A DNA stretch of 64,000 nucleotides from JARRPM01 sp963792815 (GTDB taxonomy: Bacteria; Pseudomonadota; Gammaproteobacteria; Pseudomonadales; Halieaceae): contig CAWBXR010000001.1 in the NCBI GenBank assembly GCA_963792815.1, positions 310,001 to 374,000 on the forward strand, in the 5' to 3' direction. Below are positions 1 to 8,958 of the stretch, in pieces. A program made the position numbers and the translations under genes. Each line of letters opens with the position of its first letter. Position 1 is the stretch's first letter. The notes beneath the pieces were generated by a model. The model had not been told where the DNA came from, made no database searches, and saw only the letters and a list, made by a program, of their open reading frames with translations.

Positions 1-1526
1 GGAAAGATGGCGGCGCCTACTTCCTCGCCGAGGCGTTCATCTGGTATGGAGAAAACCGTACATTCCGCAACATCCGGGTGCTTGTACAGCGCAGTTTCGA
101 CCTCGGAGCAAAACACGTTTTCGCCGCCGCGCAGTACCATGTCCTTGGCGCGATCGACCAGGTAGATGAAATTATCCTCGTCGATATAGCCGATATCCCC
201 GGTGTGCAGCCAGCCGTCGACAATGGTCTCAGCGGTGGCCTCAGGGCGATTGAGATAGCCCTTGATAACCTGTGAACCCCTGACGCAGACCTCACCGGTC
301 TCGCCCACTGGCAGCGTATTGCCCTCCTTGTCGATGCATTTCACGTCGTAGATAGGTATCACCATGCCGGCGCTACTGGGTTTGTTGGAGAGGAAAAAAC
401 CGGTCGAAGTGCTGATGATCCCGCACACCTCTGTCATGCCATAACCCTGCCCCGGTTGGGCGCCGCGCCCGCCCTTGTCGATCTTGCCGACCAGGTCGGG
501 TTGCACCGCGGCGCCGCCGCCGTTGAGCGAGGTCAGGGTCGAGGTGTCGCGGGTGGCGAAGTCCGGGTGGCTGATAATCTCCCTGCTCATGGTCGGCACG
601 CCGCTGAACACGGTGATTTTCTCTTCCTCGATAATGCGCAGCGCCTCGCCCGCATCCCACTTGTGCATGTGCACCAGCTTGCCACCGGCGATGGTCGTTG
701 TCTGTGCCAGGCAATTGTTGGCGGTGACATGGAACAGGGGTGTCGCCACGATCGAGGCCATTTGTGCCTTGCTGCCACCGAGCAGGTCGGGCGGGGCCTT
801 GCCCTGGGCCTTGGCTTGCGCCGTTGATTGCGACATGGTGCCAAAGACCACGCTTAGCAGGTTGTTGACGCAGCCGCGGTGGGTCAGCTGGGCCCCTTTC
901 GGTGCGCCGGTGGTGCCAGACGTGTAGAAAATGCAGGCATCGTCGTCCGGGTGGATGCTGGCCTCGGGCACGAGTGGCGCTGTCGCCAGCACGTCGCGCC
1001 AGGGCGTGGCCCAGGGCGGTACGTCGTCAACCCGGACCGCGACGACTTTCAGGTCGGGAAAATCGCCGCGTATTTCATCGAAGCGTGCCAGTCGCTCGGT
1101 GTCACAGATAAGCAGTTTGGTCCCGGAGTCCTTCAGGCCATACTTTAATTCTTCAGGTACCCACCAGGCGTTCACCCCCACCGACACGGCGCCGATGCTG
1201 GCGATAGCCCAGTAGCACAGCATCCATTCCGGGTAATTGCGCATGGCGATTGCCACGCGGTCGTGTTGGCCGATACCGTTGGCCACCAGCCAGTTGGCGA
1301 TGCGGGCAACCTCCTCGTGGGCCTGGGCGTAGGTCCAGCGCTCGTCCCGGTAGACCAGGTAGTCCTTGTCGGCGTGACCGGCGGTGCTCAACCAGATGTC
1401 GCGCAGGGAGCCTGGCGCCATGGCCCAGGCCTTGACTGTCTGGCCGGCCACTTCCACCTCGGTGATGTTGAACATCTGGCCCGGGGCGGTCATCTCGGCG
1501 ATGGTTTCCTGAAGTTCTTTATACAT
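1..1526 (-). CDS. AMP-dependent acyl-CoA synthetase (3' end cut by window edge)
   Basis: Activates a carboxylic acid, probably a fatty acid, to its acyl-CoA via an acyl-adenylate. About 508 residues are visible and the last ~40-50 are missing beyond the left edge. The P-loop-like AMP motif YTSGTTGAPKG is at residues 201-211, and the C-terminal hinge and A10 region contains GGENVFCSEVE followed by PDERLGEEVGAA, typical of the long/medium-chain CoA ligase group. The start is ATG at 1526, with AGGAG about ten bases upstream. The frame is open throughout. It diverges from the GST-like gene at 1734 across a 207-bp gap. Substrate chain length cannot be read from sequence; a lipid-degradation role is inferred from FadJ, monooxygenase and wax-ester-synthase genes elsewhere in the window. 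Confidence 0.93.
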   Translation of the reverse strand, partial: MYKELQETIAEMTAPGQMFNITEVEVAGQTVKAWAMAPGSLRDIWLSTAGHADKDYLVYRDERWTYAQAHEEVARIANWLVANGIGQHDRVAIAMRNYPEWMLCYWAIASIGAVSVGVNAWWVPEELKYGLKDSGTKLLICDTERLARFDEIRGDFPDLKVVAVRVDDVPPWATPWRDVLATAPLVPEASIHPDDDACIFYTSGTTGAPKGAQLTHRGCVNNLLSVVFGTMSQSTAQAKAQGKAPPDLLGGSKAQMASIVATPLFHVTANNCLAQTTTIAGGKLVHMHKWDAGEALRIIEEEKITVFSGVPTMSREIISHPDFATRDTSTLTSLNGGGAAVQPDLVGKIDKGGRGAQPGQGYGMTEVCGIISTSTGFFLSNKPSSAGMVIPIYDVKCIDKEGNTLPVGETGEVCVRGSQVIKGYLNRPEATAETIVDGWLHTGDIGYIDEDNFIYLVDRAKDMVLRGGENVFCSEVETALYKHPDVAECTVFSIPDERLGEEVGAAIF

Positions 1527-1733
1527 ATTATGGTTGCTCCTGGGTATAAATCAGTCATGCGTGAGAAGCGCCCATTCTGCACGTCTTGCGGCAGCTTGCA
1601 AATAGGCCCGCCGGCCGTCAGGTCGGATGAATATGGCATAGCGGGTGACATTATGATCTAATCCTGGCAGAGACGTTTTTCAGCGGGTTGGTGCGGCGCA
1701 CGATGGAGGCCAGGCCCCGCCCGGGAGGTTCCA

Positions 1734-2837
1734 ATGGCAGATTACATTTTATACGGTGCTGATCACTCCCTTTATACCGGTAAGGCGCGGGCCTATATGC
1801 GCTTCAAGGGACTGGACTGGGAGGAAGTGACCGCGACCCGCGAAGTTTACAAGTCGATTATTGTGCCTAACATCGGCGCCGCGATTGTGCCTGTCCTGGC
1901 AACGGCGGACGGCCGCTTCGTGCAGGACACCACCGACATTATTGATTACCTGGAGGCGGAGCACCCGGCTGTTTCAGTGTATCCCGACACGCCGCTGCAG
2001 AAACTGGTGGCCCTGATGCTGGAACTTTACGGTGACGAGTGGCTGGTGATTCCCGCCATGCATTACCGCTGGAGCGTGCTGGACCAGCAGCACGACTTCA
2101 TTATGACGGAATTCGGCAGAATGAGTGCGCCCGATGCGACTGCGCAGGAGCAGGTGGCAATCGGCGAGCAAACCTCAAAGATGTTCCGGGGTTCGGTGCC
2201 GATGCTGGGCATTACAGAACAGACGATGCCGGCCATAGAGCAGACCTACCTCGAGCTGCTGGAGCAGTTGGATCGTCATTTCAGCCAGTATGATTTTCTG
2301 CTGGGCTCCCGCCCCTGTATCGGGGATTTTGGCCTGATGGGGCCGCTCTACGCCCACCTCGGCAGGGACCCCGTGCCGAAGGCGCTGATGCAGGAAAGCG
2401 CGCCCAATGTCTACGCCTGGGTGCAACGGATGAACAATCCCGCACCGCTGTCCGGCGAGTTCCTGGCCGATGACGAAATCCCGGCAACTCTGCTGCCCAT
2501 ATTGCAGACCATGTGCCGAGACCAGCTGCCGGACGTGCTGGATGTCATTCGCCACAATGCGGCATGGCTGGAGCAGAATCCGCAAGGGGATATACCCCGT
2601 TACCTGGGCATGCATTCTTTTCGCATCGGATCGGCCACCGGAGAACGGGTAATCCACAGCTATGCCCAGTGGATGTTCCAGCGTCCATGGGCGCATTATC
2701 ACTCCCTGTCAGGTCGGGAACGGACGGCGGCTGATGCCCTGTTGAACGCTGTGGGCGGTTTCGATGCGCTGAATACCGATATCACACACCCGGTGGCGCG
2801 CAAGCGGGGCCAGCTGGAGCTGGTGGCGGTGGCCTGA
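1734..2837 (+). CDS. Long GST-like protein with extended C-terminal region
   Basis: A 367-residue protein with a thioredoxin-like GST N-terminal domain at about residues 1-80 (conserved VP before the last strand at 52-53, then DTTDIIDYLEAEHP), followed by an all-helical region much longer than in ordinary ~220-residue GSTs. DEW at 101-103 and MHYRW at 109-113 recur in the proteins encoded at 9304 and 13443, so the three look like paralogues. No classical Cys or Ser is obvious at the usual N-terminal active-site position; Tyr14 is a possibility. The gene is followed three bases later by a small membrane-protein gene and then a TetR gene, so the three are probably co-transcribed. Glutathione binding is inferred only from the fold; the substrate is unknown. 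Confidence 0.85.
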   Translation: MADYILYGADHSLYTGKARAYMRFKGLDWEEVTATREVYKSIIVPNIGAAIVPVLATADGRFVQDTTDIIDYLEAEHPAVSVYPDTPLQKLVALMLELYGDEWLVIPAMHYRWSVLDQQHDFIMTEFGRMSAPDATAQEQVAIGEQTSKMFRGSVPMLGITEQTMPAIEQTYLELLEQLDRHFSQYDFLLGSRPCIGDFGLMGPLYAHLGRDPVPKALMQESAPNVYAWVQRMNNPAPLSGEFLADDEIPATLLPILQTMCRDQLPDVLDVIRHNAAWLEQNPQGDIPRYLGMHSFRIGSATGERVIHSYAQWMFQRPWAHYHSLSGRERTAADALLNAVGGFDALNTDITHPVARKRGQLELVAVA

Positions 2838-2840
2838 TGC

Positions 2841-3200
2841 TTGAGCAAACTTGTAATATTGTGGCGCCTGCCCTTCCTGTTGTACCTGCTTTTTGTCGCC
2901 TGGTATACGGACCTGGGTGGCCCGCTGAAACCCACTGAGATTACAGCCTATAGCGAACAGATGCGTGAAAACGGCGCCGGCGAAGAACGTATCGCCAAAA
3001 TCCGTGAATTCATGCAGGCAGCTGCTGGCGCTATTTTTGCTCGCTCTTACTGCCCTGGTGGACCTGCTGTTTTTTCGGCGGTCGCCATCACGGCGATATG
3101 CGTTGCCAGCGCCTTGCAATGGACAGTTGATCATTCGCTGTTCTATGATCCGGCACAGATGATCACGCGGCCCGATAGCATGGGAAACCCGATTAAATGA
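2841..3200 (+). CDS. Small putative membrane protein, unknown function
   Basis: A 119-residue protein read from a TTG codon, because no ATG is available in this frame near the previous stop. It has a hydrophobic stretch at about residues 7-21 and a second, weaker one at about 80-97. Between them is a charged segment with EERIAKIREFMQ. I do not recognise the family with confidence. The N-terminal half looks like a short membrane-anchored protein, while the alanine-rich middle and the tail look less conserved, so an undetected frameshift after residue ~60 is possible. It sits between the GST-like gene (3 bp upstream) and the TetR gene, with which it overlaps by ATGA. Confidence 0.5.
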   Translation: MSKLVILWRLPFLLYLLFVAWYTDLGGPLKPTEITAYSEQMRENGAGEERIAKIREFMQAAAGAIFARSYCPGGPAVFSAVAITAICVASALQWTVDHSLFYDPAQMITRPDSMGNPIK

Positions 3201-3832
3201 GTAAGAGCAATAAGCCCGGCCGCGGTAAAAGTCCTGCTGCAAGCAGTCAATCGGCCCCCGCGAAGAAACCCGACGGACGGTTGCTGCGCACCGAGCGCAG
3301 CCGTCAGCAGATTATCGATGCCCTGCAGGACCTTGTTAATGAGGGTGTCCTGGTTCCCACGGCGCAGATCGTGGCGGAGCGCGCCGGGGTCGGTATTCGC
3401 ACGGTGTTTCGGCACTTTGCCGATATGGAAACCCTGTTTGCCACCATGGATGTGCAGCTGCGGGAGAGCTACGAAGGCCTGTTCGCCGGCGGCGACCGCG
3501 CCGGTGCCCTGGCCGATCGTATCCTGCACGTTATCGAGCGTCGGGCCAGGGCCTATGAAAAATTATCTTCGCTGATGTTATCGACCCGCGCCCAGATGTG
3601 GCGCTCGCCGGTGTTGCAGAAAAACTATGCGAGAAACCAGCGCGGTCTGCGCAAGGACCTGGCCGACTGGCTGCCGGAGATCGCCGGACTGTCTCCCGTA
3701 AGGCGAGAGGCGGTGGATGCCGCCACCTCATTCGAAACCTGGAATCGTTTGCGATCGCAGCAGGGACTCTCCGTAAAAGCCAGTATGGATGTAGTCTACG
3801 AAACACTGCGGCTTTACTTCGATATCAGCTGA
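3197..3832 (+). CDS. TetR-family transcriptional regulator
   Basis: A 211-residue regulator. After a Lys/Ser/Pro-rich N-terminal extension of ~30 residues comes the TetR DNA-binding domain: RTERSRQQIIDAL, then AERAGVGIRTVFRHF as the recognition helix, then ADMETLF. The C-terminal two-thirds is the variable helical ligand and dimer domain. The start codon overlaps the stop of the small membrane-protein gene (ATGA), so it is translated with the GST-like/membrane-protein pair and may autoregulate that operon or the divergent acyl-CoA synthetase. Ligand unknown. It ends three bases before the convergent GST gene. Confidence 0.9.
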   Translation: MSKSNKPGRGKSPAASSQSAPAKKPDGRLLRTERSRQQIIDALQDLVNEGVLVPTAQIVAERAGVGIRTVFRHFADMETLFATMDVQLRESYEGLFAGGDRAGALADRILHVIERRARAYEKLSSLMLSTRAQMWRSPVLQKNYARNQRGLRKDLADWLPEIAGLSPVRREAVDAATSFETWNRLRSQQGLSVKASMDVVYETLRLYFDIS

Positions 3833-3835
3833 ACC

Positions 3836-4546
3836 TTATTTTCGACCCCAGACCCCAACTGCATCCTGCACCCGCTCGGTGTAGGCGTGCAGACCCTCGT
3901 ATTGCATTGCAATGTCGGTAAGCCAGGTGGCGGGTTTATTGTCATAGATACCTGCCATCATCGCGGCGACGGTGAAATCGAATAGCTTGGCCTGATCACC
4001 GAACAGGAATCCCCTGGCGGGTACCACGCCGGCAAGTGACTCCAGGTCGCGCCGGGCAAAGCCCTGTTGCTCTTCCAGCTTGTGCCTTCCCAGGCCATGC
4101 AGCTTATAGGTCTGGGCTATCCGGCGGCGAGCCGTGCCGGCGACCACCTGGCGCAGGATGGGGGGCAGTGAGCCGAAAAAGTCTCGCGCTACATTCGGCC
4201 ACCAGTTCTCGTCCAGCCAGCGGCCGGCGATCAGCAGCCAGTACAGATGGTCCTCCACCAGCCGGGTCAGGGCATAGCCCTGGCCTATCTGCCTGTCGGT
4301 GAGTCCTGCGAACACCTTGCCGCCGGTAAGCCCGTCCAGATACTGGGCGATGAGTTCGGAGTCTCCTATCCTCTGCCCGTCGGCGACCAGGAAAGGCAGT
4401 TTTCCCTTGGGGGCCTTAGCTGGGTTACTGATATCGCTGAGCGTGAATTCCAACTCCAGAGAGTTCAGCAACATTTCAATCTTCAGGCAAAATGGGCTGA
4501 CGTTGCGCATGCCGAAAGCGGCGGGAAGGGTGACGAGCTCCAGCAT
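3836..4546 (-). CDS. Glutathione S-transferase family protein
   Basis: A 236-residue GST-fold protein. The N-terminal domain starts MLELVTLP and carries the VSPFCLKIEMLL helix (Ser/Cys active-site area, residues ~16-27), GKLPFLVADG before the conserved SELIAQYL (GSH gamma-Glu contact). The helical C-terminal domain ends with DFTVAAMMAGIYD. A start seven codons further upstream (4567) is possible, but the ATG at 4546 has a perfect AGGAGG five bases in front and is preferred. The CFLK-type N-terminus resembles the metaxin/failed-axon-connection-like GST group more than the classical E. coli enzymes. Convergent with the TetR gene. Substrate unknown. Confidence 0.85.
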   Translation of the reverse strand: MLELVTLPAAFGMRNVSPFCLKIEMLLNSLELEFTLSDISNPAKAPKGKLPFLVADGQRIGDSELIAQYLDGLTGGKVFAGLTDRQIGQGYALTRLVEDHLYWLLIAGRWLDENWWPNVARDFFGSLPPILRQVVAGTARRRIAQTYKLHGLGRHKLEEQQGFARRDLESLAGVVPARGFLFGDQAKLFDFTVAAMMAGIYDNKPATWLTDIAMQYEGLHAYTERVQDAVGVWGRK

Positions 4547-4588
4547 GTTGCCTCCTGTTCGGGCCAAAAATGGGGTTTTGGGCGAGGC

Positions 4589-5050
4589 TTACTCTATGGG
4601 CTCACAGACAAAGATCGGTATGTCGCGGTTCGTGCGCGCGCGGTAGTCCGCATAGGGCGCATAGGCGGCATCACACAGTGGCCACAGGCCGGGTTTTTCC
4701 TCGGTGGTGGCCAGCCTCGCCCGGAGGTTCATCTGCTTGCCGCGATACTTGACGCCAATGTCGGGGTTCTTTGCGATATTGTAGTACCAGACGGGGTTTT
4801 TCACCGCCCCTCCCATGGAGGCCACCAGCAGGAGGCCCTCGTTATAGGGAACATACATCAGCGGCATGGTGATGCTGCGACCCGACTTTGCGCCGGTCAT
4901 GGTGACAAAGCACACCTCGTCCCCTGCCAGCGTGTTGAACATTTTGCCGCCGGTAATCTTGTTCAGGAAGATATGCGTTCGCGACATGGTTTTCAGAATC
5001 CACTTTGGTGGATTCAGGCCTGTCACTTCTTCGCCGGTCTGGTCAGCCAT
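4589..5050 (-). CDS. DDN-family (nitroreductase/F420-binding fold) protein
   Basis: A 153-residue protein of the deazaflavin-dependent nitroreductase (DUF385) split-barrel family. Visible family features are the TMTGAKSGRSITMPLMY strand pair, LLLVASMGGAVKNPVWYYNI (cofactor loop and WYYN core) and the C-terminal AAYAPYADYRARTNRDIPIFV. Members bind F420 or another flavin-type cofactor and catalyse reductions; in proteobacteria the cofactor is often unproven. It lies just upstream of the GST gene at 4546 on the same strand (42-bp gap), and the two may form an operon. A second, degraded DDN-like gene occurs at 58991, also beside a GST gene. Confidence 0.85.
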   Translation of the reverse strand: MADQTGEEVTGLNPPKWILKTMSRTHIFLNKITGGKMFNTLAGDEVCFVTMTGAKSGRSITMPLMYVPYNEGLLLVASMGGAVKNPVWYYNIAKNPDIGVKYRGKQMNLRARLATTEEKPGLWPLCDAAYAPYADYRARTNRDIPIFVCEPIE

Positions 5051-5371
5051 TACTTGTTCCTTGTTTCAATGAGTGCAGAGTATTGCCAATCCGGCAGTGT
5101 CGACCCCGGAAGGTTGCACTGTCAACACCACCTCTGAGAGTAACGGGATTGTAACCTGTGCGCATGTATGACGCGCTGCCGAGCTGTTACGACTACAGAG
5201 GGACATTTTTTGACCCTGCGCCGGATAGCTCGATAACACACTCGTGGTTCCGGGAGTGAGTGCTCCCATTTCTTTTGAGGTCAGTGTGGCGAAAGTTCAG
5301 GTCTGCGGCCAATTCGGCTATCCTGCACGAATACTATTGCGGCACTGCTGGCAAGGGAAGGAGACCTGTAT
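5051..5371. other. Divergent intergenic region, no gene seen
   Basis: A 321-bp gap between the DDN-family gene (leftward) and the porin gene (rightward), so it should carry both promoters. I see no convincing coding frame, no tRNA-like cloverleaf and no near-consensus sigma-70 pair. The porin Shine-Dalgarno AAGGAG lies at 5357-5362. A small GGGAG/CTCCC inverted repeat with a T-rich tail is present at 5252-5276 but has no upstream gene on that strand. Confidence 0.4.
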
Positions 5372-6952
5372 ATGTCGAATAGCGTACGCTACATTGCTGT
5401 TTTTTTGTTCTGCATCTCGCCCGCTACATTAAACGCGGCTCCAACGGAAGCAACTGGGGCGGCTGCAAAGGTGGAGTCAGCTGTGCTCGAACCGGCGATG
5501 GACATGGGCCAGGTTATCGCGCTGCTACAGCAACAGCAGCAGGAATTGGCGGAACAAAAGAGATTGTTGCAAGCCCAGGCCCTGCAAATAGACAATTTGC
5601 GAAGCGAACTTGATGTGCTGCGCGCACCCAGGCCACCGGTAAGTGATGTCGGGCGAGTAGCCGCCAGCGAAGCGCCACGGGCGACTGGCGGGGAGCCCGT
5701 TGCTGGACCGGTAGCGACAAGCGATCCTGACAAGGGTCCAGCCGTCGCAACCAACGGCGTTCCTGAGGCGCCAAAGACCACCCGGCAAAAACAGGCAGAG
5801 GTAGGAAAATCCGTTGCCAAGGCTCAGGTGGATGACCCCACCCAGGCTCTGCTTTCAGATTTTAAGGGTGCCTGGCGATTGCCCGGGACAGACGCCGCGC
5901 TGCGAATCGGCGGGTATGTCAAAACCGATATTGTCTATAATTACGATCCCCTGGAAATCCCTGACCGATTTATCGTCGGTTCTATACCAGTGGGGCGTGA
6001 CAACGCATCGACGGCCGAGGCGGAGAGCAGTATCACCGCCTCCCAATCGCGACTGAACTTCGATCTGCGCGAGCCCACTAATGTTGGTGTCTTGCGCGCC
6101 TTTATCGAGGGTGACTTTGCTGGAAATGGTGATACTTTCCGTCTGCGTCACGCCTTCGGGCAGTGGCATCGCGTGCTTGCGGGTAAAACCTGGTCGGCTT
6201 TCATGGATACCGACGCCAGCCCGGACGAGGTCGATTTCGAGGGCCTGAACGCTCGTATCAATGTGCGCCAGGCCCAGGTGAGGTTAATGCCTGCAAGAGG
6301 CGCCGAGTATGGTTTGGAAGTATCTCTTGAAGACCCCAATCCCGAAATACAGAATGGCGAGGGCGTAACACGGGCACCTGATGTTGTGGTGGCCGGCCGC
6401 TTCAGTCCCAACGACAGGCTGCACCTGAAGCTCAGCCTGCTCGGGCGCCAGATTCGCGGCCAGGCGGATCCGGGATTCGGGTCCGGGGTGTCCAAGCAGT
6501 ACGCCTGGGGTGTGTCTGCAAGTGGGCGATTTATTACCCCCTATTTTGATAAGCGCGACAATCTGGTGTTCCAGCTCAGCCAGGGCGATGGTATCGGCCG
6601 CTACGTCAATGACCTGGCCAGTGTTGGTAACTTTGACGGCATATTTGATCCGGTAAATGGGGACCTGCAGTTGTTCGATGTGTTTGCCGGTTATGCTTCC
6701 TGGCAGCACTGGTGGGCAGGCCAGAGAAGTTTCAGATCGAATTTCACGTTTGGGTATGTGGACGTCAACAACCCCGGGTTCATTGCAGCTGATGCCTACA
6801 AGCGCACCTACCGTCTTTCCGGCAACCTGCTCTGGTCACCCACCAACCGCATTGATCTGGGCGCGGAGTATCTGTGGGGTCGACGCGAGAACGAGAACGG
6901 GGACGAGGGGGACGCAACCCAGATCCAGCTGATGTCGCGGTATCGGTTTTAG
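5372..6952 (+). CDS. DcaP-type trimeric outer-membrane porin
   Basis: A 526-residue precursor with a Sec signal peptide (hydrophobic core YIAVFLFCISPATL, cleavage near NAA at ~21-23). A Gln/Leu heptad coiled coil follows at residues ~44-85 (LLQQQQQELAEQKRLLQAQA), then a Pro/Ala/Thr linker, then a beta-barrel of alternating strands ending in the OMP signature ...SRYRF. This layout (N-terminal periplasmic coiled coil plus 16-strand-type barrel) is that of the DcaP-like porins, which take up small dicarboxylic acids or other negatively charged solutes. AAGGAG sits nine bases before the ATG. Substrate here unknown; an uptake role for organic acids is inference from the family. Confidence 0.85.
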   Translation: MSNSVRYIAVFLFCISPATLNAAPTEATGAAAKVESAVLEPAMDMGQVIALLQQQQQELAEQKRLLQAQALQIDNLRSELDVLRAPRPPVSDVGRVAASEAPRATGGEPVAGPVATSDPDKGPAVATNGVPEAPKTTRQKQAEVGKSVAKAQVDDPTQALLSDFKGAWRLPGTDAALRIGGYVKTDIVYNYDPLEIPDRFIVGSIPVGRDNASTAEAESSITASQSRLNFDLREPTNVGVLRAFIEGDFAGNGDTFRLRHAFGQWHRVLAGKTWSAFMDTDASPDEVDFEGLNARINVRQAQVRLMPARGAEYGLEVSLEDPNPEIQNGEGVTRAPDVVVAGRFSPNDRLHLKLSLLGRQIRGQADPGFGSGVSKQYAWGVSASGRFITPYFDKRDNLVFQLSQGDGIGRYVNDLASVGNFDGIFDPVNGDLQLFDVFAGYASWQHWWAGQRSFRSNFTFGYVDVNNPGFIAADAYKRTYRLSGNLLWSPTNRIDLGAEYLWGRRENENGDEGDATQIQLMSRYRF

Positions 6953-7084
6953 ATGCAGTCATTCTATAGCCCATCTTGCCGGCGCAGCTGTCGCCGTATA
7001 CGTATTCCGCATAGGCCTGCTCGATTGCACCATAGCTGATGCCGTCGTCATCCAGCGCCAGGCGCTGCCTGCCCCACGAACAAG
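6953..7084. other. Gap between porin and channel genes; possible coding remnant
   Basis: Downstream of the porin stop and of the channel-gene stop (convergent). Read on the minus strand from about 7075 to 6955, one frame is open for ~40 codons with protein-like composition (segments LALDDDGISYG and YGDSCAGKMGY), but it has no start codon and no recognisable family. It may be a remnant or chance. No strong terminator hairpin was found. Confidence 0.2.
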
Positions 7085-8177
7085 CTATTGTTTTACCGCA
7101 AGGTGCAGCAGCAGTAGCTTGTTCCAGTCGTCAGTCACCATTATTTTCAACATCGCGCGATTGATCGATTCGCGCAGCGGGCTGTTGTTGGTTACGCCCA
7201 TGGTGACGTAGTAGTGTTCGAACGTCTGAGGCAGTACGTAGATGCTGCCGGCAAATTCGCGTGCCGTAACGCTTTTCAGGACGGCTTCGTCGAATACAAA
7301 GGCGTCGAGTTTATCGTCGACGATAGCGCGCAAACCCTCTTCGATTGAAGGAAACGTTGACGCGGTTATCCCGCGTTGGCGCAACCAGGCCACGAGGTTT
7401 GAATCGACCAGGGTGCCGACAGAGACATTGGGCAGGTCTTGTAATCCATGCACCTTGGTGGCCAGTTTTTGTACCGTCAAGGAAGCGGATATGGACGCGG
7501 TAAATGACGAAACCACTACTATCGATGCAAACATCCAGGCAATCGCGATGACTCGTCCGGCCGGCGTCACCGGCGCCTTGTCCCCATAGCCGACGGTTGA
7601 CATTGTAACGGCGGCCCACCAGATCCCGTGTCCCAGCCCGGAAATCGGGTCACCGCCGAACATTGCCTTATTGCGGTGTCTTTCGACCAGCCAGATTGCC
7701 AGGCCGGCCAGCAGCCAGAGCAGGACCAGCGCACCTATAACAGAGAAAATCTGTATAAGTTCCTGGGAGCGAAAAAAACTTGTCCAGCCTCTCCCCGTAT
7801 CTTTGCCAGACACTGCAATGGCATAACCCGAGCGATAGTAGGGTTGCGTCAGGTCAAGCACCTTCTCGGCTTCCTCGGTCGCCGCCATTGCTGGAATGAT
7901 ATCGATTTCCCCAGTGCTTACCGCTCGCTGTAACTCCTTGATCTCGGTAAACTCCCGCACCTCGTATTCGCGACCCAATTCGGTTGAGATCATGTCCAGC
8001 AGGTCTATGCTGAGGCCATTCCAGTCACCGCTTGCATCTTTCATGGCGAAAGGCGGCATACTGATTGTGCCCACTACCAATCTGGTGGCGTCGAGTTTCC
8101 GGTGGCTGGCCGAATGCAGCCAGCGACGAAAGCGCGCAGCTGGCAACGAATATTAGCAGTGCAAGTCTCTTGAGCAT
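7085..8177 (-). CDS. GluR0-like ligand-gated potassium channel (frameshift after signal peptide)
   Basis: A prokaryotic ionotropic-glutamate-receptor architecture: a periplasmic solute-binding domain split by a two-TM potassium-channel pore. The first lobe (GTISMPPFAMKD, GLSIDLLDMI, DIIPAMAAT) is followed by TM1 (VIGALVLLWLLAGLAIW), the pore helix and filter with STVGYGD (nt ~7582-7602), TM2 (VIAIAWMFASIVVVSSFTAS) and the second lobe ending near the C-terminus. The only good start is ATG at 8177, which opens a signal peptide (MLKRLALLIFVASCALS) in a frame one base off from the rest of the protein. A single extra base (or two missing) near 8105-8120 therefore separates signal peptide and mature protein. 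Without the signal the product could not be inserted correctly. GluR0 channels gate K+ flux on amino-acid binding; the ligand here is unknown. Confidence 0.85.
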
Positions 8178-8274
8178 GTTTCTCCAGGCCGGCGAAAAAG
8201 AGGAGCATTTCGCGATATCAAGTAAGTGGCGAGCCGCAGCCCGCCGTGCATAGCAGATGCCGGTTCGCGCGGAT

Positions 8275-8958
8275 TCAGGTCTGCAGCGAACTGCGGGCGT
8301 TCCTGGCGAACTCTTCCGCCTTTTCCTTATCCTCGATAATGCTGTCTATGGCAATCGGCACGGTGACGCCGCGCCGCAGGCCGGGTTTTTCCTTCATCAC
8401 GTTCAGCCAGCGATCGAGGTTGTCGAGGCCGTCCCGGGAAATCCCGGACCACTTGTAGGTCCTTACCCAGCACCAGTTGGCGATATCGGCAATGGAATAG
8501 TCGTCCGCCAGCCATTCACTCTGGCCGAGGCGGGTGTCCAGCACCTCAAACAGCCGGCGACCCTCGTGCTGGTAGCGGTTAATGGCAGCTTCAATTTTCT
8601 CGGGGAAATAGCGATAAAAAACGTTGGCCTGACCCATCATCGGGCCGATACCGCCCATCTGGAACATCAGCCACTGGATCACCCTGGAGCGTCCCTTGAC
8701 GTCGGTCGGCAGCAGTCTGCCGGCCTGCTCGGCGAGGTAGATCATGATGGCGCCTGACTCGAATACCGCGAAATCCTCATTGCCCCTGTCGACAATCACC
8801 GGGATACGGCCGTTCGGGTTCAGGGCCCTGAACTCCGGGCTGTGCTGGTCGCCTGCACGGATATCCACTACCTTGACTGAATACTCCATGCCGAGCTCTT
8901 CCAGGGTGCAGGAAGCCTTATAGCCGTTGGGCGTGGGGGCTGTGTACAGGTCAATCAT
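8275..8958 (-). CDS. Glutathione S-transferase, YfcG/YghU-like
   Basis: A 227-residue canonical bacterial GST. It starts MIDLYTAPTPNGYK, the Thr/Asn-containing active-site turn of the Nu-class/YfcG group (disulfide-bond reductases), then NPNGRIPVIVD and FESGAIMIYLAE (cis-Pro and Glu-Ser GSH contacts). The C-terminal domain holds the folding motif YSIADIANWCWV. A GGAGAGAATC segment precedes the ATG. The gene is 97 bp beyond the channel gene start on the same strand and diverges from the GST-like gene at 9304. It probably acts in cytosolic thiol/disulfide or peroxide metabolism by analogy with YfcG. Confidence 0.9.
   Translation of the reverse strand: MIDLYTAPTPNGYKASCTLEELGMEYSVKVVDIRAGDQHSPEFRALNPNGRIPVIVDRGNEDFAVFESGAIMIYLAEQAGRLLPTDVKGRSRVIQWLMFQMGGIGPMMGQANVFYRYFPEKIEAAINRYQHEGRRLFEVLDTRLGQSEWLADDYSIADIANWCWVRTYKWSGISRDGLDNLDRWLNVMKEKPGLRRGVTVPIAIDSIIEDKEKAEEFARNARSSLQT

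Noticed and set aside
5252..5276. GGGAG/CTCCC hairpin with T-rich tail as a terminator
   Set aside because: Only five base pairs and no gene upstream on that strand; the flanking genes diverge.
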